Shown one piece after another: positions 23,823 through 36,418 of a stretch of DNA of 64,000 nt; the stretch's first letter is position 1; the number at the start of each line of letters is the position of its first letter. The stretch is from Gigantopelta aegis (Eukaryota > Mollusca > Gastropoda > Neomphalida > Peltospiridae). A model generated the notes under the pieces. It had not been told where the DNA came from and ran no database searches. It saw only the letters and a list, made by a program, of their open reading frames with translations. The position numbers were made by a program, and so were the translations under genes. The stretch lies in the NCBI RefSeq assembly GCF_016097555.1, contig NC_054711.1, forward strand, positions 32,252,553 to 32,316,552, written 5' to 3'.

Positions 23823-24005
23823 TTTAAGGTAGAGCACTCTCTTGATGCGCGGTCGGTCGAAACTTACAACTCGACGTAATAAATACAACTTTTTTTTCAT
23901 AACACGCAAATGATTGTGGGTTTTTTGTTTTCGATTTTTCCCCCTTCTAGTTTAAAACATGGACTTTAATGTGGTGTTACTGAATTAGAAATTTTATTCA
24001 TAACT

Positions 24006-24391
24006 TTAAAGGGACATTCCTGAGTTTGCTGCATTGTAAGATGTTTCCGACAAATAAAATATTTCTACGATTAAACTTACATATTAAATATATTTTCTTG
24101 TTTAGAATACCAGTGTCTGTATATTCAATGCGTTTTTGGTCGACTTTTTTTGTAAGAAGTCCAAACTGGATTTTGTCTTCAAATAATATCGTACATACGA
24201 AAAAAATATTTTAGAAAATAAAATGAAATTTAACCTCGTACAAATACTAGAATGATCAGAAACACGTTTATATACAGCCACTGATATTTTATATAGAAAA
24301 ATATTTTTGATATGTAATGACAATCGTTAAAAAGTCTCTGTTGGTCGATAACATCTAAAAAATTGCAGAAAACTCAGGAATATCCCATTAA
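24006..24391. mobile_element. TTAA-ended MITE, subfamily A
   Basis: TTAAAGGGACATTCCTGAGT at the left and AACTCAGGAATATCCCATTA then A at the right. Confidence 0.75.
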
Positions 24392-24549
24392 TACTTCTCA
24401 CATTGGACCGTTTGATTACTTTGAAGGTCTTAATCTAGCAGAGAATGGGTCGGACGACCAAAGTACCGTTACCGACTGAACTGCAGTAGGCCCTACTTCC
24501 ATGCTAGGTACACGGACATTATACATTTGTAAATAAAGTAAGAAGACAC

Positions 24550-24815
24550 AGGCCTCGGTAGTGTAGTGGTTAAGCCATCGGACATAAGACTAGTAGGTAC
24601 ATGGTTCGCAGCCCAGTACCGGCTCCCACCCCGAGCGAGTTTTAACGACTCAATGGGTAGGTGTAAGACCACTGCACCTCTTCTCTCTCACTAACCACTA
24701 ACAACTAACCCACTGTCTTGAACAATTAGCCAAGATAGCTGAGGTATGTGCTCTGGACAGCATGCTTTAACCTTAATTGGATATAAGTACGAAAATAAAT
24801 TGAAATTAAATGAAG
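24550..24815 (+). mobile_element. SINE, head H3, full length
   Basis: GGCCTCGGTAGTGTAGTGGT head, GGTTCGCAGCCCAGTACC B-box region, and the AATTGGATATAAGTACGAAA 3' end. Confidence 0.8.
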
Positions 24816-25400
24816 AAAGAAGAAAAGTAAACGTGGTTTGGAAGTGAGACAAGAAAGGACAATTGTTGTGCAATTGAACGAACAATCTTTTGAGAAATAC
24901 TTATAACTATAGTACATGTACCTAGCGTAGTAAGAAAACAACTTTATTTGCTGAGAAGGACTATTTCTCCCGTTCTGACGTAATAGTGTTACCGCAAATC
25001 TTGATCCAGATAATTATAGGACACTGACGCCACAAAGACTCCTCTTATAGAACAAGATCACTGGATTCTGTATATTCGCTTACATACATTCGCTTACAAC
25101 ATACAGGACAGCACATACCACAATTAATCCTGGGAATCCTCCAAGTGTATATGACCGACAAATCGCGCTCCACGTGATCGCTACACTATTGAGCTACATC
25201 CCATTGTGGCCCAGTGATAGAACGCTTGCTTGCTGTGCAATGATCGTATAACCTATCGACATTCAACTAATGCTCCTCAAATGACAGTGGAATGTGCTGT
25301 CCTGTTTCTATAGCAGTAGTTTTAAGACGAACAACTGCCATGGAGACGAGACCTTGATAGGATGTCCTAAAAGCCAGTAGAAGAAGTTTGCACTCAATTT
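24816..25400. other. No gene seen
   Basis: Contains diverged SINE-like scraps around 25030-25300 (GACAGCACATACCACA and CCCAGTGATAGAACGCTTGC). Not assignable to one copy. Confidence 0.4.
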
Positions 25401-25499
25401 TTAAATATAAACGACAACAACTTGTCTGTCTTTGTCTGTCTGTTTGTCTCTTCTCACTATGTTAATATCTTTCAATATCTCTTTCTCTCCACCTCCCAA

Positions 25500-25690
<191 letters not shown>

Positions 25691-25759
25691 ACAAAGTAAC
25701 TAATACATCTGTCCTGGACAGCAAAGCGTGCTTGAATATTAATCAGATACGAGCTTGGA

Positions 25760-26160
25760 AATGAAGCTTCACCCGCTACACTTTACATCATAAACGAATG
25801 CACTCTAATTGTTTCTTTTTTCCATCCTCGGGATTTCCTTAAAAATTACATAATTATTTTTATGTTTCGACTTTACACAATTTTTACACAACAAGCGCTA
25901 TGTATTATCCACAAGAGTTACTTCTCAAAATATATTACATATGTAAAAAAAAAGTATACGTACGTGTCCGGTGTATCCAAGATGGCTGCCCCGTGAACGG
26001 GTCTCGTCTGTGAGTCTCGTCTGCTCAGAGCTGATATGACGCGTCGTTTGTCATCTGTCCAGCGAGTTTTAGTACGATGAAGACATGTTTAGTGGCAAGT
26101 CGTGCCTATAAGCAACTTGAAGCAGTGAAATATTTCACCAGAAGATTTCATTTTATTGAC
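25760..26160. other. No gene seen
   Basis: Unique-looking sequence including GTATCCAAGATGGCTGCC. No supportable exon. Confidence 0.4.
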
Positions 26161-26259
26161 TTATCTGAGAGAGCATTCTTTGCACAAATACACTAATCCA
26201 CCCTCCATACTACCTCAAAACAAAACAACAAACCCTCTCTCCAAGAAAACAAACTCTCT

Positions 26260-26449
26260 TAAAAAACTAAATAAACAAACGAACGAAGAAAGAAAGAAAG
26301 AAAGAAAGAAGAAAGAAAACACACCACCAAAAACCAAAACAACAATTAACAAAACAAACAAACAAACAAACAAAACAATAACACGTACTCACCAACACAT
26401 AAACACACGCAAAGACACACATAAGACACACGAACACACCCCCCACACG

Positions 26450-26498
<49 letters not shown>

Positions 26499-26671
26499 AT
26501 ACATGCATACACGTACGCACGCACGCACGCGCGCGCGCGCACACACATATACACACACACACACACAGAGACACGCCACATACACACACACCACACACAC
26601 GTCACACATACACACACGCCACACACACACACACACAAATACGCACGTACACGCACACAGAAAAACACACG

Positions 26672-26702
<31 letters not shown>

Positions 26703-26775
26703 TCACACACACACACACACACAGACACACATACACACACATACACACACACACACACACACACATACACAGAGA
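26260..26775. repeat. GAAA/AAAC tract then imperfect (CA)n
   Basis: A 330-bp CA-rich stretch with GC, TA and GA interruptions, open in several frames by composition only. Confidence 0.95.
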
Positions 26776-27120
26776 TTATTACACCAGAATGTGTGTTGTT
26801 CTTATTTTATGAAACGAGAGTCAGGATTTTTATGTTGCCCGAACAAAAGTGACGGTAATACAGAATACATGAATATTGACGCTCGTTTCGTAAAATCAGT
26901 ACGATGAACACGCGAGTGTAATAATTTCTTTATTATCCATATTATTATTGTTATTTCTTTTATGAATAATATGGAGACGACGGAATGATGTCATATTTCA
27001 TATTCACAGTCTGGGCTAGAACTAAGACGTCGCTCCCCAAATTTACGTCATTACACGTGTGCTTCGTATGATTATTATTAACTCGGTCATGTTGAATCAC
27101 GTGGATAATAAACACATATA

Positions 27121-27121
<1 letters not shown>

Positions 27122-27196
<75 letters not shown>
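27122..27196. repeat. (CA)n microsatellite
   Basis: Pure CA over about 75 bp, ending five bases before the left inverted repeat of the minisatellite element. Confidence 0.95.
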
Positions 27197-27197
<1 letters not shown>

Positions 27198-27200
27198 TTC

Positions 27201-30200
27201 ATGGTGTTTTTTAGAATACTATTTTTATGTCAACGAGTGATGTGTGAAAACAACGAGTGATGTGTGGAAACAACAAATGATGTGTGGAAAGAACGGGTGA
27301 TGTGTGGAAACAACGAGTGATGTGTGGAAACAACGAGTGATGTGTGGCAACAACGAGTGATGTGTGGAAAGAACGGGTGATGTGTGGAACCAACGAGTGA
27401 TGCGTGGAAACAACGAGTGTTGTGATGTGTGAAAACAACGAGTGATGTGTGGAAACAACGAGTGATGTGTGAAAACAAAGAGTGATGTGTGGAAACAACG
27501 AGAGATGTGATGCGTGAAACAACGAGTGATGTGTGGAACCAACGAGTGATGCGTGGAAACAACGAGTGATGTGATGTGTGAAAACAACGAGTGATGTGTG
27601 GAAACAACGAGTGATGTGTGAAAACAACGTGAGATGTGATGCGTGAAAACAACGAGTGATGTGTGGAAACAACGGGTGATGTGTGGAAACAACGAGTGAT
27701 GTGATGTGTGGAAACAACGAGTGATGTGCTGTGTGGAAACAACGAGTGATGTGATGTGTGGAAACAACGAGTGATGTGTGGAAACAACGAGTGATGTGAT
27801 GTGAGGAAACAACGAGTGATGTGATGTGTGGAATTAGCGAGTGATGTGATGTGTGGAAACAACGAGTGATGTGTGGAAGCAACGAGTGATGTGTGGAAAC
27901 AACGAGTAATGTGATGTGTGAAAACAACGAGTGATGTGTGGAAACAGCGAGTGATGTGATGTGTAAAAACAACGAGTGATGTGATGTGTGGAAACAACGA
28001 GTATTGTGTGGAAACAACGAGTGATGTGATGTGTGGAAACAACGAGTGATGTGTGGAAACAACGAGTGATGAGATATATGGAATTAGCGAGTGATGTGAT
28101 GTGTGGAAACAACGAGTGATGTGTGGAAACAACGAGTGATGTGATGTGTGGAAACAACAAATGATGTGTGAAAACAACGAGTGATGTGTGATAACAACGA
28201 GTGATATGTGGAAACAACGAGTGATGTGATGTGTGGAAAAATCGAGTGATGTGTGAAAACGACGAGTGATGTGATGTGTGGAAACAACGAGAGTGATGTG
28301 TGGAAACAAGGAGTGATGTGATGTGTGAAAAAATCGAGTGATGTGTGAAAACGACGAGTGATGTGATGTGTGGAAACAACGAGAGTGATGTGTGGAAACA
28401 AGGAGTGATGTGATGTGTGGAAACAACGAGTGATGTGTGGAAACAACGAGTGATGTGTGGAAACAACGAGTAATGTGATGTGTGGAAAGAACGGGAGATG
28501 TGTGGAAACAACGAGTGATGTGTGGCAACAACGAGTGATGTGTGGAAACAACGAGTGATGTGTGGAAACAACGAGAGATGTGTGGAAACATCGAATGATG
28601 CGTGGAAACAACGAGTGATGTGAGAAAACGAGTGATGCGTGGAAACAACAGGTGATGTGTAAAAAGAACGAGTGATGCGTGGAAACAACGAGTGATGTGT
28701 GGAAACAACGAGTGATGCGTGGAAACAACGAGTGATGTGTGGAAACGAGTGATGTGTGGAAACAACGAGTGCTGCGTGAAAACGAGTGATGTGTGGAACC
28801 AACGAGTGATGCGTGGAAACAACGAGTGTTGTGATGTGTGAAAACAACGAGTGATGTGTGGCAACAACGAGTGATGTGTGGAAACAACGAGTGATCTGTG
28901 GAAACAACGAGTGATGTGAGAAAACGAGTGATGCGTGGAAACAACAGGTGATGTGTAGAAAGAACGAGTGATGCGTGGAAACAACGAGTGATGTGTGGAA
29001 ACAACGAGTGATGCGTGGAAACAACGAGTGATGTGTGGAAAAGAGTGATGTGTGGAAACAACGAGTGCTGCGTGAAAACAACGAGTGATGTGTGGAACCA
29101 ACGAGTGATGCGTGGAAACAACGAGTGTTGTGATGTGTGAAAACAACGAGTGATGTGTGGAAACAACGAGTGATGTGTGAAAACAAAGAGTGATGTGTGG
29201 AAACAACGAGAGATGTGATGCGTGAAACAACGAGTGATGTGTGGAACCAACGAGTGATGCGTGGAAACAACGAGTGATGTGATGTGTGAAAACAACGAGT
29301 GATGTGTGGAAACAACGAGTGATGTGTGAAAACAAAGAGTGATGTGTGGAAACAACGTGAGATGTGATGCGTGAAAACAACGAGTGATGTGATGTGTGGA
29401 ATTAGCGAGTGATGTGATGTGTGGAAACAACGAGTGATGTGTGGAAGCAACGAGTGATGTGTGGAAACAACGAGTGATGTGATGTGTGAAAACAACGAGT
29501 GATGTGTGGAAGCAACGAGTGATGTGTGGAAACAACGAGTGATGTGATGTGTGAAAACAACGAGTGATGTGTGGAAACAGCGAGTGATGTGATGTGTGAA
29601 AACGAGTGATATGATGCGTGAAAACAACGAGTGAGGTGTGGAAACAACGAGTGATGTGATGTGTAAAAACAACGAGTGGTGTGATGTGTGGAAACAACGA
29701 GTATTGTGTGGAAACAACGAGTGATGTGATGTGTGGAAACAACGAGTGATGTGTGGAAACAACGAGTGATGTGTGGAAACAACGAGTGATGAGATATATG
29801 GAATTAGCGAGTGATGTGATGTGATGTGTGGAAACAACGAGTGATGTGTGGAAACAAGGAGTGATGTGCGGAAACAACGAGTGATGTGATGTGTGGAAAC
29901 AACAAGTGATGTGTGAAAACAACGAGTGATGTGTGATAACAACGAGTGATATGTGGAAACAACGAGTGATGTGATGTGTGGAAACAACGAGTGATGTGTG
30001 GAAACAACGAGTAATGTGATGTGTGAAAAAATCGAGTGATGTGTGAAAACGACGAGTGATGTGATGTGTGGAAACAACGAGAGTGATGTGTGGAAACAAG
30101 GAGTGATGTGATGTGTGGAAACAACGAGTGATGTGTGGAAACAACGAGTGATCTGTGGAAACAACGAGTAATGTGATGTTTGAAAAAATCGAGCGATGTG

Positions 30201-30722
30201 TGAAAACGACGAGTAGTGTGATGTGTGGAAACAACGAGTGATGTGTGGAAACAAGGAGTGATGTGATGTGTGGAAACAACGAGTGATGTGTGGAAACAAC
30301 GTGTAATGTGTGGAAACAACGAGTAATGTGATGTGTGAAAAAATCGAGTGATGTGATGTGTGGAACCAGCGAGTGATGTGTGGAAACAACGAGTGATGTG
30401 ATGTGTGAAAACAACAAGTGATGTGTGAAAACAACGAGTGATGCGATGTGTGGAAACAACGAGTGATGTGTGGAAACAAGGAGTGATGTGATGTGTGGAA
30501 ACAACGAGTGATGTCTGGAAACAACGAGTATGTATGGAAACAACGAGTAATGTGATGTGTGAAAAAATCGAGTGATGTGATGTATGGAACCAACGAGTGA
30601 TGTGTGGAAACGAGTGATGTGATGTGTGAAAACAACGAGTTATGTGTGAAAACCATATTCTGATTGCTATGATTTCACACATCACTCGTTGACATAAAAA
30701 TCGTATTCGAAAAAAACACCAT
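27201..30722. mobile_element. Inverted-repeat-bounded minisatellite element
   Basis: About 50 bp at the left end (27201-27249: ATGGTGTTTTTTAGAATACT then ATTTTTATGTCAACGAGTGA) is repeated in inverse orientation at the right end (30673-30722). Between them lies the 20/25-bp array. This makes the array the body of a nonautonomous TIR element or of a locus with flanking inverted repeats. No clear target-site duplication is seen outside the TIRs, so mobility is inferred. Confidence 0.55.
27230..30655. repeat. 20/25-bp minisatellite, about 150 units
   Basis: The basic unit is GAGTGATGTGTGGAAACAAC (20 bp), alternating irregularly with a 25-bp variant that has an extra GATGT. All three minus-strand frames stay open for hundreds of codons (up to 940), reading FPHITRCFHTSLVVSTHHS, because the unit lacks stops in every register. 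Long internal blocks recur (for example 27400-27600 and 29100-29400), showing segmental expansion. Confidence 0.95.
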
Positions 30723-30724
30723 AG

Positions 30725-31200
30725 AATGGTCTATTTATTATAAACATCCTAGTTTTTGACAATATATTTCGCTTTTTTGTCGCTGATCCTATCGAAAACA
30801 CATAACGCCATGATATATTTAATCCATTTGAACTTTTGTTGAAAATTTACTTGACCATGGTATTTTTAAAAGAAATACGAATAAAAACTATCTTTATTTA
30901 ATTAATACTCACTTAATAATACTGCTGTACAAACATACCTGACAAAATGATCCTCCCAAAAACCCACAAATACAAAACAAATGGAACAGCAAGTTTGAAA
31001 AACTTACACTCAACGACAGGACATAGCGTCATCATTATTTATCTTGATATTCAATCAGTTTTAGATAAATTATCGTAATTGCACTTCATATCCATTTTAT
31101 ATAGGTACAATTGTTTAAATGACATTTTTTATTTTTTCAAATACGACCAGATGCATTGGTAACCACCAAACTTAAACTCGTAATAACTTACAAGAGAAAT
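30725..31200. other. No gene seen
   Basis: AT-rich and unassigned. Confidence 0.4.
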
Positions 31201-31216
31201 AACTGATTCATTAAAG

Positions 31217-31445
31217 AAAGAAAGACATGTTTTATTTAATGACGCACTCAACACATTTTATTTACGGCTATATGGCGTCAGACATATGGTTAAGGACCAC
31301 ACATATATTGAGAGAGGAAACCCGCTGTCGCCATTTCATGGGCTACTCTTTCCGATTAGCAGCAAGAGATCTTTTTTATGCACCATCCCACAGACAGGGT
31401 AATACATACTACGGCCTTTGATATACCAGTCGTGGTGCACTGGCC
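31217..31445 (-). mobile_element. SINE, tail T1, with 16-bp TSD
   Basis: AACTGATTCATTAAAG at 31201-31216 and again at 31446-31461 flanks the copy. The head was truncated at integration, so the TSD marks a 5'-truncated insertion. Confidence 0.9.
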
Positions 31446-31669
31446 AACTGATTCATTAAAGTTAAAAAAATAAAAATAAATATGATTTCTATATTTTCAC
31501 TTTAACTAAAATACAGTGAAAATATGACTTTTCACTGAATATCACTTTTATGTTTTCTGTAGATCTATATATTTCATTGCTATGTATATAATAAACGGAC
31601 AACTAAAACTAAATGACAACCCAAAGCATTATGTTTCTTTTGTAGTATCAAAACAGCTGACCATACAAA

Positions 31670-31771
31670 GTCATGTTGATAGTAAAAAGATAAGAACAAA
31701 AAAGCAGCAATTGTAAAACAAAAGCTAAAAACCCACACATGAATTTATTAAAACTCTTTCGGAAATTTTGC
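31670..31771. repeat. Left flank direct repeat of satellite locus
   Basis: About 100 bp here (TTGATAGTAAAA, AAGCAGCAATTGTAAAA, ACTCTTTCGGAAATT) recurs at 38022-38120 on the other side of the satellite/LINE block. The two may be ends of a duplicated segment. Confidence 0.6.
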
Positions 31772-31961
31772 GTTAGTAAACTGTCATATCATGAGGAAAA
31801 TATATTACCTATTTTAACACCCATCAGAGAAGACTTCACAACAAAGGGTTTCTCGACAGCCGGCATCACACCTACGACATTTATAGATGTCTTGTCGGCC
31901 ATCTTACCTCTTGCCCTCCTGCACCACTGAACTTAATCTGTGAGTTCACAGTGACCTTTGA

Positions 31962-32000
31962 CCGGCCTCGATGGCGTAGTGATTAAGCCCATCACAATAA
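31962..32000 (+). mobile_element. SINE head fragment (H2/H3)
   Basis: GACCGGCCTCGATGGCGTAG then TGATTAAGCCCATC. Very short. Confidence 0.5.
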
Positions 32001-32049
32001 AAGGATACCAGGCCTGGTGCTTATAACACTTTCAATTCTATAATAGGAA

Positions 32050-32318
32050 GGAAGGAATTATTTTATTTAACGACGCACACAACACATTTTATTTACGGTT
32101 ATATGGCGTCAGGCATATGGTTAAGGACCACACAGATATTGAAAGAGGAAACCCGCTGTCGCCACTTCATGGGCTACTCTTTTCGATTAGCAGCAAGGGA
32201 TCGTTTATATGCACCATCCCAAACGAGAAATAACCCAATGGGTCCACCGACGGGGATCGATCCTAGACCGACCGCGCATCAAGCGAACGCTTTACCACTG
32301 GGCTACGTCCCACCCCCA
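32050..32318 (-). mobile_element. SINE, head H1 with tail T1, internal deletion
   Basis: T1 tail, core to GCACCATCCC, then a jump to AACGAGAAATAACCCAATGG and the H1 head. Confidence 0.8.
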
Positions 32319-32344
32319 AGACTTTAATAGAGTCTGAGACACTA

Positions 32345-33427
32345 ACAATCTAATTAAAATTAGCTCCACTATTACATGTGGATCTAACAGCAGCCAGTTG
32401 GAGGTCATGTCCACCAATCACAATCTAATTAAAATTAGCTCCACTATTACATGTGGATCTAACAACAGCCAGTTGGAGGTCATGTCCACCAATCACAATC
32501 TAATTAACATTAGCTCCACTATTACATGTGGATCTAACAGCAGCCAGTTGGAGGTCATGTCCACCAATCACAATCTAATTAACATTAGCTCCACTATTAC
32601 ATGTGGATCTAACAGCAGCCAGTTGGAGGTCATGTCCACCAATCACAATCTAATTAACATTAGCTCCACTATTACATGTGGATCTAACAGCAGCCAGTTG
32701 GAGCTCATGTCCACCAATCACAATCTAATTAAAATTAGCTCCACTATTACATGTGGATCTAACAGCAGCCAGTTGGAGCTCATGTCCACCAATCACAATC
32801 TAATTAACATTAGCTCCACTATTACATGTGGATCTAACAGCAGCCAGTTGGAGCTCATGTCCACCAATCACAATCTAATTAACATTAGCTCCACTATTAC
32901 ATGTGGATCTAACAGCAGCCAGTTGGAGCTCATGTCCACCAATCACAATCTAATTAAAATTAGCTCCACTATTACATGTGGATCTAACAGCAGCCAGTTG
33001 GAGCTCATGTCCACCAATCACAATCTAATTAAAATTAGCTCCACTATTACATGTGGATCTAACAGCAGCCAGTTGGAGCTCATGTCCACCAAACACAATC
33101 TAATTAAAATTAGCTCCACTATGACATGTGGATCTAACAGCAGCCAGTTGGAGCTCATGTCCACCAAACACAATCTAATTAAAATTAGCTCCACTATGAC
33201 ATGTGGATCTAACAGCATCCAGTTGGAGCTCATGTCCACCAAACACAATCTAATTAAAATTAGCTCCACTATTACATGTGGATCTAACAGCAGCCAGTTG
33301 GAGCTCATGTCCACCAATCACAATCTAATTAACATTAGCTCCACTATTACATGTGGATCTAACAGCAGCCAGTTGGAGCTCATGTCCACCAATCACAATC
33401 TAATTAACATTAGCTCCACTATTACAT
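32345..33427. repeat. 75-bp satellite array, left block (about 14 copies)
   Basis: The unit is 75 bp and includes CAATCTAATTAAAATTAG, CTCCACTATTACATGTGG and AACAGCAGCCAGTTGGAG. CTAATTAAAATTAG is a near-perfect palindrome. Because 75 is a multiple of three the array is open, reading MSTNHNLIKISSTITCGSN per unit, and fuses by chance with the LINE frame. Copies differ by single bases (AAC/AAA, AATCAC/AAACAC). Confidence 0.9.
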
Positions 33428-35043
33428 ATTGTGATAGTACATCAAATACTGATCCACATTATGATAATACTACTACAAATGTACATATAGTTCCTATTAG
33501 CACCACAGATGTTAGCCCACCCTACTATTCAAATGTATATTTACATGTAAATCCATTTAATAATATACCTATAAATGTCAACCCACCGTGTGTCAGTACT
33601 ACAACTGTATATTTACCTTCTGTTATTACCCCAAATGCTGATATGTTTTGTGATAGTATATCAAATATTGACCCATGTTATATCAATACCATAAATGTAC
33701 ATACGGTTCCTATTAGCACCACAAATGTTAACCCACCCTGTATGAGCACCGTCAAAACTGATCAACCTTATGTAGCTGGGGAAATATACCAAAACAAGCC
33801 CAATCCACTGACTTCTTGTGACAGTTGTGAAAATACTCAATTATCTGTTATTAGTATTAATGTGTGTGGTCTGAGAAGTAAACTAAAAATCCCTGAATTT
33901 GTAGAATTTATATCTAAGTATGATATCCTTTGTTTTACTGAAACAAAAACAGATCAAACAGACTGCATGTCAACATTATTACCTGGCTATACCTTCCTTC
34001 TGAATAACAGGGAAAAAAGATTAAATTCATCAGGTGGAATAGCCATTGGTATAAAAAATGAATTGTCTTCTACTATAGATTTCAATATCACAAATAATTC
34101 TGAATATGTGTCTTGGTTTAGCATTCCCACGGAAATTACAGGTCTTCACGGAAAACTAACCATCGGTGTTGTATACATTCCTCCTATTGGATCCCCATAC
34201 TATAAAGAAAATATTTTTGACATTATTGAAAGTGAACTTATTGAACACATAGAAGAACATAGCCCACTTTTACTACTAGGTGATTTTAATGCTAGAACAA
34301 ATTGTTTCCCAGATTACACTGTAATTGATACTGACATTGACATACTAAACAACATGGAAAATTATATGTTAGATTTTTTTAATGACATATACAAATTAGA
34401 ATCATATAATATTCCCATAGAAAGAGCAAGTCAAGATATTGGCAAAGTAAACAGTCATGGTATTAAACTATTAAATATATGTAAGTCACACAATTTATAT
34501 ATAATAAATGGCAGATTAGGACATGATAAAAACATAGGAAAATTGACTTGTAAAGATAGCAGTGTTGTTGATTATGCCATTGGCAACCATCATTTATTAA
34601 AAATAGCTAAACATTTTGATGTATGTGAGTTTGACCCACTTTTTTCAGATGTACATTGTGCTTTAATACTTAGCTTAAATGTTGATAAACATGCTAACGA
34701 TAACGATACTTCTAATTGTATGACATATTCAGCTAACAAAAAGCCAAGTAAATGGAAACCTGAAAAATCAACAGAATTTAAAAATAAAATTAACCAGGAC
34801 TCACTCGAAATCATATCCACAATGCTTGATAATCAGTCTGTTGACATTCAAACACGTGTCGATACTGCAACACAGGCTATGAAAAAACTATTTTTAGATG
34901 CGGCTGAATCGACTCTAGGTCATGCACAATCTTGCACAATCAAGCGACGTGTAAAACTCAAAGGTAACCAATCGCTGTTCGGTAAGACACACGGTTGTCG
35001 AATTCTACGCGGAAAATATCATGAGGCCAAAAAAAACGTATAA
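33428..35043 (+). CDS. LINE ORF2 part 1: EEP endonuclease region
   Basis: Residues before about 33830 are Thr/Asn/Pro-rich with repeated ISTTNVNPP-like motifs. The apurinic-type endonuclease follows: LSVISINVCGLRSK, CFTETKTD, LLLGDFNAR and FSDVHCAL, matching the N, E, D-x-N and SD-x-H catalytic motifs of the EEP fold that nicks target DNA for target-primed reverse transcription. The open frame extends upstream through the satellite to 32398, but that part is fortuitous. The frame ends at 35043 just after an A8 run where the RT frame takes over, a one-base shift. Confidence 0.8.
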
Positions 35044-36418
35044 CTCAAGAATAACTTTAGAAAATAAACAAAGATTAATGAATGCAAGTAAAACGTATAA
35101 AAAGTCCTTGCTGAAAGAACATTCCGTCCAAAGATTTAATATTGAAAAACAAATGCGACAATTGACGACAAACGACCCAAAAGCTTTTTACAAACTACTT
35201 AAACGACCTAAAGAAGATAATAACTTACCACCGTTAGATGTTTTCTATCATTTTTTCCAAACTCTAAACAAAGGCGAATCGGACGATAACGAAACAAAAA
35301 TAAACTTTAATAACATAGACTCAGATAGTAAAAATGTTTTAAACAGTAGAATTGAAGAAAATGAAATATTAAATGCTATAAAACAACTGAAAAACGGTAA
35401 GGCACCTGGAATCGACAATATCATTAATGAATACATTAAAACAACTGTCGGCATAATACTACCAATCTATATTAAACTGTTTAACATAATCTTCGACAAT
35501 AGTGTTTTTCCCAATGAATGGTTGACTGGATTAATTAAACCCATTTTTAAAAATAAAGGAAATCGTTCGTTACCAGAAAATTATAGACCAATAACATTGC
35601 TCTGTTGCATCTCTAAACTGTTCACCACAATTTTAAATAACCGATTAAATGCTTTTATTGAAGAAAATAATATACTGAATGAATCTCAGACTGCTTTCCG
35701 AAAAGGCTACTCTACTACCGACCATCTATTTAATATACATTCTCTGATAGAAATTTTAAAGACAAGAAAAAGGAAATTATTTTGTGCTTTTGTAGATTTC
35801 CAAAAAGCTTTTGATCTTATTTCTAGAACTTGCCTATGGCAGAAACTGTTAGAAAATAATATTAATGGAAAATTCTTTAAAATAATTTATCAAATGTATC
35901 AAGGAATAAAGTCATGTATTTGTACAAAAACCGAAACCTCTGAGCTATTTCCATGCAACATCGGTGTCCGACAAGGAGAAAATTTGTCGCCTGTCCTGTT
36001 TTCCCTGTATTTAAATGATCTAGATAATTACTTAAAAAGCCAAAATTGTACTGGGGTATCCCTGGATAGAGATGAAACGTTCGATAAAACAGCTCTTTAC
36101 TTTTTATGTTTATTATATGCTGACGATACTGCGCTTCTCGCATCAAACGCCTCTGACTTACAACAATCCCTAAATGTCTTTTCACAATATTGCAATAAAT
36201 GGAAACTCAAAGTAAATGCAAGTAAAACTAAAATAATCATTTTCAATGGCACCAGTAATGATTACAAGAAGGTTTTTATACTTGGACATGATGTGCTTGA
36301 AAACGTAAAAGAATATAAATACTTAGGTCTTACTTTTACCAAACTAAATAAATTTAATACAAGCAAAAAAACTACTAACTCAAAAGGCAACAAAAGCAAT
36401 GTACTTTGTTCTGTCTAA
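35021..36418 (+). CDS. LINE ORF2 part 2: reverse transcriptase
   Basis: This frame of 465 codons is a continuation of the endonuclease frame after a single-base shift in the A8 run near 35030. RT motifs in order: LKNGKAPGIDNI near residue 125, NYRPITLLCCISK, QTAFRKGYSTTDH, FVDFQKAFD, GVRQGENLSPVLFSLYLND, and LLYADDTALLA with YADD at residues 366-369. All catalytic aspartates are present. The frame leaves RT register near an A7 run at about 36365, and the thumb/C-terminal region continues in the next frame. Confidence 0.85.
   Translation: MRPKKTYNSRITLENKQRLMNASKTYKKSLLKEHSVQRFNIEKQMRQLTTNDPKAFYKLLKRPKEDNNLPPLDVFYHFFQTLNKGESDDNETKINFNNIDSDSKNVLNSRIEENEILNAIKQLKNGKAPGIDNIINEYIKTTVGIILPIYIKLFNIIFDNSVFPNEWLTGLIKPIFKNKGNRSLPENYRPITLLCCISKLFTTILNNRLNAFIEENNILNESQTAFRKGYSTTDHLFNIHSLIEILKTRKRKLFCAFVDFQKAFDLISRTCLWQKLLENNINGKFFKIIYQMYQGIKSCICTKTETSELFPCNIGVRQGENLSPVLFSLYLNDLDNYLKSQNCTGVSLDRDETFDKTALYFLCLLYADDTALLASNASDLQQSLNVFSQYCNKWKLKVNASKTKIIIFNGTSNDYKKVFILGHDVLENVKEYKYLGLTFTKLNKFNTSKKTTNSKGNKSNVLCSV

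Noticed and set aside
26156-26812. 218-codon Thr/His-rich frame and Cys/Val-rich antisense frames
   Set aside because: Pure composition of CA microsatellite and A-rich sequence.
27834-30656. 940-codon minus-strand open frame (and 819- and 716-codon companions)
   Set aside because: They are three registers of the same 20/25-bp repeat, open because the unit lacks stops. There is no start context, domain or homology.
31739-31930. 63-codon frame next to the satellite
   Set aside because: No homology recognised and no splice context; left as unsupported.
32398-33427. Repetitive N-terminus MSTNHNLI... as a real protein domain
   Set aside because: It is the 75-bp satellite, which resumes after the LINE, so its fusion to the endonuclease frame is accidental.
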